From Mytilus californianus (Eukaryota; Mollusca; Bivalvia; Mytilida; Mytilidae), in NCBI RefSeq assembly GCF_021869535.1, contig NW_026262701.1, positions 2,681,501 to 2,745,500 on the forward strand: a stretch of DNA of 64,000 nt, given 5' to 3'. Below the pieces are notes generated by a model. That model was not told the DNA's origin. It worked only from the letters and a program-made list of their open reading frames with translations, and did no database searches. Both the position numbers and the translations under genes were made by a program. Positions 59,801-64,000 of the stretch are shown here, piece after piece. Each line of letters starts with the position of its first letter. The first letter of the stretch is position 1.

Positions 59801-62800
59801 TCAGCTAGCAAGCAAGCGAACCAAAGATTTTACCTTTTCCTACACACTCAATGAAATGTAATGTTATTGAACTTACTTGATTTGCGTTTATCCTTTTAAG
59901 TTGTGTCCTGCATTTTTTCTTAAAAGGATTTGATTTGATTTTTGGTGTATTTACGCCACTTTTAAGCACCGCTTTTGGGCTATTTCGTGGCGGCCAGTTT
60001 TTATTGGTGTAGGAAGCCGGAGTGCCCGGAGAATACCACCGACCTTTGATAGGAAAACTGTCAATCCTAGTCAATTAAGATTGGATTCGAGTGCACCCGC
60101 ACGAGCGGGGTTCGAACTAACAACCTCAGTGTTGACTGGCTAGTGATTACAGTAGTAACTACTTAGACCACTCGGCCACCGAGGCCCCCTTCTTAAAAGG
60201 ATAAATATATTAAGACGAGCTCCGAAAATCACATTTCAGAAATATTTTGTGTTAAATGTTGGTTTTTTTTTTAGTAAAGGAAAAGGGTTTATGCACTTAT
60301 AAAATAGATAAATGATATGAAATATTAAATGACATTCCTTATTTGAGCTACCAGTCCAAGATTTTACAAGATAAACAGACAATAGCCATAGATTTTAGAC
60401 ATCCATTACTGAATAAATTTGGACAATGAACAATATTTGAGGAATAAAATACTGAATCAGTCAATTAATACGTAGCTGAAAATTCATTTTAATTTTACAA
60501 GGACTGTTTTAACATTTATGTTTCATTTTGGGCGGTCTCTCAAAATCATAACAGTTTGAAAGATATCTTAATTTTCAAGTTCTAAAACAAATAATACTTT
60601 GTAGTTTGATGAGCCTGCATTAGATGCTGTATTCTATCTTCTCGATAAAGCTGAGTTATCGGACGAAGCGAGAAATAGTCCTGTATCCATCATTCGGACA
60701 ATATCGGCATTTGTGAGTACCATTTACCTTGTTTTAGTTGTTTATTAACAGTACAGTTTACATTATAAATTGTCGTTTACTAGTATTGGCAGGTATATTT
60801 TCTGAAAAGTTTCAGAAATCCAGGCATAATCCCTAATCAAATCAATTTTTACTTCGTTGTGAGCTCGAACACCAAACATATGAAGTAACATTCGGCTTAG
60901 CTGCGAGATTTGTATATGAGTGAACGATCGCGAAAGGTTTATATTGTGACGATTACATTAAATCTTAAAACTCCTGTGACAAATCGTTTCGATGTCACAA
61001 AGCTGTGGTGTGAATTATGAGCAGAGCTAAGCAAATAATTGAAGACGTAGGAAAATGCTCAAAAACTTTAAAAAATGACCAATGAATGGAACCTCGGTCG
61101 TCCTTATTTCTAACATTGTGTCATGTATAAATTTCCATTGTCCACTTCGTATCTTATTTTCAAAATGTGTAATTAAAGGTAAACAGTTTAGATAACGATG
61201 GTATGTTGGAGGGAAGATGGACAGCAGAATACCCTGAAGATTGTACAAAGCCAACTGCATGGACCGGAAGTGTCGCTATCATCAAACAATATATGGAAAC
61301 CAAGGAACCAGTCAAATATGGACAATGTTGGGTCTTTTCCGGTCTGACTACGACCTGTGAGTACATTGATACTAGTTTTTTATTTTTGTAAGAAAAAAAA
61401 GGGGGAGATACTCGAGATGAAACTAAAAACCATAAATCGAAGAAAGACAGACAACACCGTGGATAGAAGAAAAAGACCAACGTGCACAAAAAACTTTATA
61501 GAACAGTGCACAAAACATTATTTAGAACAGTGCATAAAACACTATATAGAACCGTATAATACCGTAGAACAGTGCACAAAACACTATATAGAACCTTGTT
61601 ATTTAATATAATTCATATACAATGGTTATCTGTCCTTGAATTCGAACTCTGATACTTCACATAGAATTTGGGGGTTGAACTAGATTTCAAACTCTAGAAC
61701 CCTGCAACTTGCATAATTGTCTTTCAAGGTTGTGCTAACATTTACAGAATTGAATTTACAACATCGTTTTGTCAGCACAACATTGTAACTACAGTAAGAC
61801 TGACAGAAATAAATGTTTTAGAAGAAATTGTAACATCATTATGCTCCGAAATAGCACAGATCAAGGAGTACATGACATATTAGATGGTATTGGCCTACAG
61901 TGTGGTATAAAGTTGAAGTTTGTAGGGCTCTTGACTGTTATTATCCCTCATTTACCATGAACTTAATTTAGATGCCAGGCAATCGAAACCGCCATTAGTG
62001 TACAGATTGCAACTAAAACCATAAGAAGATCCAAAAAGATAATAACCCAAATGTTTCTGGGGTATAGAAATATGGTCGCTTTGATTGCCTTCCTACTGGC
62101 GGTAAAACCGTTGTCAATGTGGGACGTCAGTTTAGCTGTGAGGGTTGTATAAATTCGCAATCACGTCCGGTCAGAATGTGGATGTTGAAATCGATTGGTA
62201 TGCCTACACGATCTGTGACTAATTTTCAGTCGGCCCATGATATATGACATGTATGTAGAGCTATTGGTATACCTACACGATCTGTGACTAATTTTCAGTC
62301 GGCCCATGATATATGACATGTATGTAGAGCTATTGGTATACCTACACGATCTGTGACTAATTTTCAGTCGGCCCATGATATATGACATGTATGTAGAGCT
62401 ATTGGTATACCTACACGATCTGTGACTAATTTTCAGTCGGCCCATGATATATGACATGTATGTAGAGCTATTGGTATACCTACACGATCTGTGACTAATT
62501 TTCAGTCGGCCCACGATGTATGACATATTTTACATTGTAGTATGTAGAGCTATTGGTATACCTACACGATCTGTGACTAATTTTCAGTCGGCCCACGATG
62601 TATGACATATTTTACATTGAAGTATGTAGAGCTATTGGTATACCTACACGATCTGTGACTAATTTTCAGTCGGCCCACGATGTATGACATATTTTACATT
62701 GAAGTATGTAGAGCTATTGGTATACCTACACGATCTGTGACTAATTTTCAGTCGGCCCACGATGTATGACATATTTTACATTGTAGTATGTAGAGCTATT

Positions 62801-63745
62801 GGTATACCTACACGATCTGTGACTAATTTTCAGTCGGCCCACGATGTATGACATATTTTACATTGTAGTATGTAGAGCTATTGGTATACCTACACGATCT
62901 GTGACTAATTTTCAGTCGGCCCACGATGTATGACATATTTTACATTGAAGTATGTAGAGCTATTGGTATACCTACACGATCTGTGACTAATTTTCAGTCG
63001 GCCCACGATGTATGACATATTTTACATTGAAGTATGTAGAGCTATTGGTATACCTACACGATCTGTGACTAATTTTCAGTCGGCCCACGATGTATGACAT
63101 ATTTTACATTGTAGTATGTAGAGCTATTGGTATACCTACACGATCTGTGACTAATTTTCAGTCGGCCCACGATGTATGACATATTTTACATTGTAGTATG
63201 TAGAGCTATTGGTATACCTACACGATCTGTGACTAATTTTCAGTCGGCCCACGATGTATGACATATTTTACATTGAAGTATGTAGAGCTATTGGTATACC
63301 TACACGATCTGTGACTAATTTTCAGTCGGCCCACGATGTATGACATATTTTACATTGTAGTATGTAGAGCTATTGGTATACCTACACGATCTGTGACTAA
63401 TTTTCAGTCGGCCCACGATGTATGACATATTTTACATTGAAGTATGTAGAGCTATTGGTATACCTACACGATCTGTGACTAAATTGAGGAGGCCCACGAT
63501 ATATGACATATTTTACATTGTACATAGTATGTAGAGCTATTGGTATACCTACACGATCTGTGACTAATTTTGAGTCGGCCCACGATGTATGACATATTTT
63601 ACATTGTAGTATGTAGAGCTATAGGGATACCTACACGATCTGTGACTAATTTTGAGTCGGCCCACGATACTGATTGTAGTATGACAATTGATAGGCATTA
63701 TGACGCTGAGGGAGAACCTTTAGAATACTTAGACGATTCTGTTTG
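50762..63745 (+). CDS. Transglutaminase, N-terminal two thirds (exons 1-8, gene runs off the right edge)
   Basis: Join 50762-50841, 54693-54799, 56623-56808, 57612-57881, 59181-59299, 60605-60712, 61179-61356, 63610-63745. Transglutaminases are Ca2+-dependent enzymes that form glutamyl-lysyl crosslinks between proteins. There is no signal peptide; residues 1-45 are basic (MPRRRSTTEG, TPKKRRYNLR, RRRRKLAENP). The N-terminal beta domain follows (RRGQEFKVDVQFDR, TVQFVFGSRP), then the core signatures LFNPWCKDDSVYME, REEYVMNDSGRIWVG, WNFGQF, VNSLDNDGML, GRWT, WTGSVAIIKQY, YGQCWVFSG with catalytic Cys340, GIPTRSVTNFESAHDTD, EPLEYLDDSVW. Every intron has GT-AG borders, and the phases join in one frame for 394 codons plus two bases. 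The catalytic His and Asp and the beta-barrels are expected beyond 64000. The layout resembles factor XIII-A-like and arthropod haemolymph enzymes rather than keratinocyte forms. Three introns hold arrays matching the adjacent exon edge. Confidence 0.93.
51172..51706. mobile_element. Foldback / MITE with about 120-bp arms in intron 1
   Basis: Left arm 51172-51295 ('gtggtaggttaaggttcatc', 'atggccgtatttacacctca', 'aaggcatggcaggaactaga') and right arm about 51588-51706 (its complement, with 'ggcatggcaggacctag' and 'ggttaaggttcatcaaaagg' when reversed). About 290 bases between. No coding frame. Confidence 0.8.
52856..53000 (-). repeat. R6 fragment with terminal hairpin, reverse orientation
   Basis: On the minus strand it starts 'agctcacatggcccaaaagg' + 'gccaagtgagct', a perfect hairpin, then 'catcacttggcgtccgtcgt', 'aaatcttctcctctgaaact', 'actgggtcaaataaaaccaa'. 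Confidence 0.85.
53200..53820 (+). repeat. R4 dispersed repeat, full-length copy with distal part
   Basis: 'aaaattgagaatgggaatgg', 'gtgtcaaagagataacaacc', 'gccgaaggccaccaatgggt', 'ctcctgacttgggacaggcc', 'ctactagcagttactgacat', 'tcaattaaactgattgaaag', 'tgttaggggtttagtatt'. This copy shows that the segment at 15195 belongs to R4. Confidence 0.85.
53821..54692. other. 3' part of intron 1, nothing recognised
   Basis: AT-rich. The intron ends 'cttcctgtgtttcag' at 54692. Confidence 0.45.
54693..54799 (+). CDS. Transglutaminase exon 2
   Basis: Begins with the A completing GCA (Ala27), ends AAA CAA C before GTAAGT at 54800, phase 1. It encodes a charged linker (TDEEFRNKLPNLEENK). A tail segment of this exon is repeated downstream in the intron. 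Confidence 0.85.
54826..55345 (+). repeat. Degenerate tandem copies of the exon 2 tail and donor in intron 2
   Basis: The exon 2 end (about 54755-54810, 'gatgaagaattcagaaataa' + 'actccctaatcttgaagaga') recurs with changes. Copy one starts about 54830 ('tacgaggaatttagaaataa' + 'gctccg'), is split by an R4 fragment (54870-55000), and resumes at 55003 with 'ttccctaatcttatagagaa'. Further copies start at about 55050, 55125, 55198 and 55280. Most units end in a donor-like site: gcaagtg (55025), gtaatgt (55095), cgttggt (55173), cgtatgt (55262). The unit is about 70-90 bp. At least one copy carries an in-frame stop, so these are not extra coding exons. Confidence 0.8.
54870..55000 (-). repeat. R4 fragment, reverse orientation
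   Basis: 'gcctccggttgcgggatttt', 'tctcgctgcgtcgaaga', 'tctgctctttggtcgggttg', 'gacacattccccgtttccat'. It lies within the first degenerate copy of the exon 2 tail and is therefore younger. Confidence 0.85.
55750..55865. repeat. Perfect 35-bp inverted repeat (hairpin) in intron 2
   Basis: Arms 'gttacatagtgtgctagtga' + 'cctaatacgatatat' (55751-55786) and their exact complement (55829-55863), loop about 42 bases. Confidence 0.9.
56229..56282. repeat. Short hairpin in intron 2
   Basis: 'agatgtaatcctctcatat' and 'atatgaggggattacatct', 19-base arms with one mismatch, loop 'tttcggggctgacgactctc'-like. Confidence 0.85.
56623..56808 (+). CDS. Transglutaminase exon 3
   Basis: Acceptor 'tttcatattacag'; C|CT gives Pro. 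Encodes the first strands of the N-terminal domain (VLRRGQEFKVDVQFDRDIDV). Ends TTT G before GTAAGA, phase 1. Confidence 0.9.
56985..57215 (+). repeat. R3 dispersed repeat in intron 3
   Basis: 'gtgccacatgaggagcagga', 'ctgcttacccttccggagca', 'gggttcgtgttgctcagtct', 'gccatgtcgttgtcagttta', 'tttggtatctttcgcctctc'. It shows the unexpanded state of the segment that became the array at 19345-19946. Confidence 0.9.
57612..57881 (+). CDS. Transglutaminase exon 4
   Basis: Acceptor 'tatatatttctag'. From GSRPKESKGT through KCWQIV and CIGDYELFVET to ILFNPWCKG-type end, split as AAA G|GTAAGT. The NPWC(K)(D) motif marks the join of the N-terminal domain and the core. Confidence 0.93.
58090..58280 (+). repeat. 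24-bp minisatellite, about eight copies, intron 4
   Basis: Unit 'gtagatgtctctgtatgttt' + 'tcct'. 24 bp is eight codons, which opens frames on both strands; no gene is implied. Confidence 0.92.
58509..59180 (+). repeat. 48-bp array whose units resemble the exon 5 acceptor, intron 4
   Basis: About 14 units arranged as seven 96-bp dimers. One half reads 'cgatcgtaatttaaagcaca', 'tacataagtatgtattttgt' + 'tcag'; the other has 'cgatcgcaattt', 'catagatctgtattttgttt' + 'ag'. The final unit is diverged ('cacatacttaaatgtgtatt' + 'tcag') and its AG is the acceptor of exon 5. Every unit thus ends in a pyrimidine-rich tract plus AG. Period 48 keeps frames open on both strands. Confidence 0.93.
59181..59299 (+). 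CDS. Transglutaminase exon 5
   Basis: G|AT GAT TCT completes DDSVYME, then REEYVMNDSGRIWVG and WNFGQ. Donor GTTTGT at 59300, phase 0. Confidence 0.93.
59603..59857. repeat. Foldback with about 115-bp arms in intron 5
   Basis: Left arm 59603-59715 ('tttcattgagtatgtaggaa', 'ttgctagctgaactgtgaag', 'ttaggttaggtaaactaccc') and right arm 59745-59857 are inverted copies with a few differences; loop about 30 bases. Confidence 0.88.
59917..60202 (-). mobile_element. tRNA-derived SINE with target-site duplication
   Basis: On the minus strand from about 60187: 'ggggcctcggtggccgagtg' + 'gtctaag' (box A, as in Leu/Ser-type tRNA) and 'gttagttcgaacccc' (box B), then a body with 'ccgggcactccggcttccta', 'aaaactggccgccacgaaat', 'gtggcgtaaatacaccaaaa', and an 'atcaaatcaaatc' tail. 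A perfect 13-bp duplication ttcttaaaaggat flanks it (59917-59929 and 60190-60202). The body resembles the conserved central domain of bivalve tRNA SINEs (Meta-domain type); that name is from memory and should be confirmed. Confidence 0.85.
60605..60712 (+). CDS. Transglutaminase exon 6
   Basis: 36 codons, phase 0 at both ends: FDEPALDAVFYLLDKAEL and the following helix to ISAF. Acceptor 'atactttgtag', donor GTGAGT at 60713. Confidence 0.9.
61179..61356 (+). CDS. Transglutaminase exon 7 (catalytic cysteine)
   Basis: VNSLDNDGMLEGRW, WTGSVAIIKQY, then YGQCWVFSGLTTT. Cys340 is the nucleophile. Donor GTGAGT at 61357, phase 1. The acceptor 'tgtgtaattaaag' is purine-rich and looks weak. Confidence 0.93.
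61480..61595 (+). repeat. Short direct repeats in intron 7
   Basis: 'gaacagtgcacaaaacacta' + 'tatagaacc' in four imperfect copies. Confidence 0.8.
61600..62188. other. Intron 7 before the array, no feature assigned
   Basis: 62160 down to 61963 on the minus strand is open for 65 codons with a hydrophobic run (NIWVIIFLDLLMVLVAICTL) and a higher GC content than the surroundings. I find no start, partner exon or homology to support a gene. Confidence 0.3.
62190..63609 (+). repeat. Tandem array of exon 8 acceptor plus exon head, intron 7
   Basis: The first about four units are 69 bp (starts near 62190, then 62252, 62321, 62390). From 62459 the units are 82 bp (62459, 62541, 62623, 62705, 62787, 62869, 62951, 63033, 63115, 63197, 63279, 63361, 63443, 63528; the 63443 unit is 85 bp). 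Each 82-bp unit is 59 bp equal or nearly equal to the start of exon 8 ('tatgtagagctattggtata', 'cctacacgatctgtgactaa', 'ttttcagtcggcccacgat') plus 23 bp 'gtatgacatattttacattg' + 'tag' or 'aag'. The 69-bp form lacks 13 of these bases, including the AG. Confidence 0.95.
63610..63745 (+). CDS. Transglutaminase exon 8
   Basis: Acceptor 'attttacattgtag'; T|TA TGT AGA gives Leu-Cys-Arg, then AIGIPTRSVTNFESAHDTD, CSMTIDRHYDAEGEP and LEYLDDSVW. Donor GTAAGT at 63746 splits the Trp codon (phase 2). It differs from the array units by Glu in place of Gln (GAG/CAG) and by its continuation after CACGAT. Confidence 0.92.
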
Positions 63746-64000
63746 GTAAGTTTTCTTTTAAAACCATCAACCTGACTAATAAAGTTTTATTTTCCTTGAC
63801 AAGTTTTTTTTTAATGTAACCCTAATAATCCAGTGACTCGTTATAGTCCGCTGGTCTACGGTGGCTTTCTTTAAGCCTAAAAGGCCTATCCAATGAAAAA
63901 TCGTCAATTATTCATTAGGAATGAGCTCGTGATTTACATATATCGACAACATTAAGCTAACAGCTGATTGGCTCTCTCCACCAAAGTGCGCCGATGAAAA
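63746..64000. other. Start of intron 8
   Basis: Begins with the donor of exon 8; no further exon is visible before the window ends. Confidence 0.6.

Noticed and set aside
60081..60187. Functional tRNA gene on the minus strand
   Set aside because: Box A and box B are good, but the acceptor stem does not close, the sequence continues into a SINE body and the whole has a target duplication.
62161..62526. 121-codon repeated frame on the minus strand
   Set aside because: Antisense reading of the 69-bp units (23 codons each) derived from transglutaminase exon 8.
62459..63600. Array units as mutually exclusive or repeated coding exons
   Set aside because: The 82-bp period is not a multiple of three, the 23-bp gaps are too short to be introns, and entry gives a stop at GTA TGA in nearly every unit.

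Overview
The window reads as nuclear DNA of a marine bivalve, most likely a mussel (Mytilus or a close relative). This is inferred from AT-rich sequence, intron-containing genes with GT-AG borders, and many dispersed repeats of kinds I associate with mussel genomes. There is no bacterial, organellar or intact viral gene. I found three split genes, all on the + strand; most of the rest is repeat-derived.

Genes. (1) 8684-12787 and (2) 17750-24817 are tandem paralogues. Each has three exons with the same intron phases (0 and 1) and encodes a small secreted protein of a family I do not recognise (about 266 and 261 residues). (3) 50762 to beyond the right edge is a transglutaminase. Eight exons (394 complete codons plus two bases) cover the N-terminal domain and the core up to the region after the catalytic cysteine (Cys340, GQCWVF). 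The exons with the catalytic His and Asp and the C-terminal beta-barrels lie outside the window.

Repeat families, named by a core and used below: R1 (TGGTATGATTGCCAATGAGA), R2 (GCGACTGTCATACAAGTGAG), R3 (GTGCCACATGTGGAGCAGGA), R4 (GAGAATGGAAATGGGGAATG), R5 (GACGAAACGCGCGTCTGGCG), R6 (CTTGGCGTCCGTCGTCGTCC), R7 (AAGGGGCATAACTCTAGAAT), R8 (GGCAACAGTAGTATACCGCT).

Layout. 0-8.6 kb: a reverse-transcriptase relic, R-family copies, a 2-kb inverted-repeat element (3.2-5.24 kb) and a foldback (6.9-7.1 kb). 8.6-25 kb: the paralogue pair; intron 1 of the second copy carries two arrays grown inside R3 and R1 copies (19.3-21.6 kb). 25-50.7 kb: no gene found; two small TIR elements, two larger TIR-bounded units (28.3-35.5 kb with a 2.4-kb element nested inside, and 39.9-42.8 kb), another RT relic, and R1/R6/R7 blocks. 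50.7-64 kb: the transglutaminase gene, with foldbacks, a tRNA-derived SINE and several intronic arrays.

Most notable: in the transglutaminase, three introns contain tandem arrays that match the adjoining exon boundary. Degenerate copies of the end of exon 2 fill part of intron 2. 48-bp units resembling the exon 5 acceptor fill the end of intron 4. 82-bp units carrying the exon 8 acceptor plus its first 59 bases fill the end of intron 7. The last array places 13 AG sites before the true acceptor; entering 12 of them gives an in-frame stop 21 codons after Thr349.
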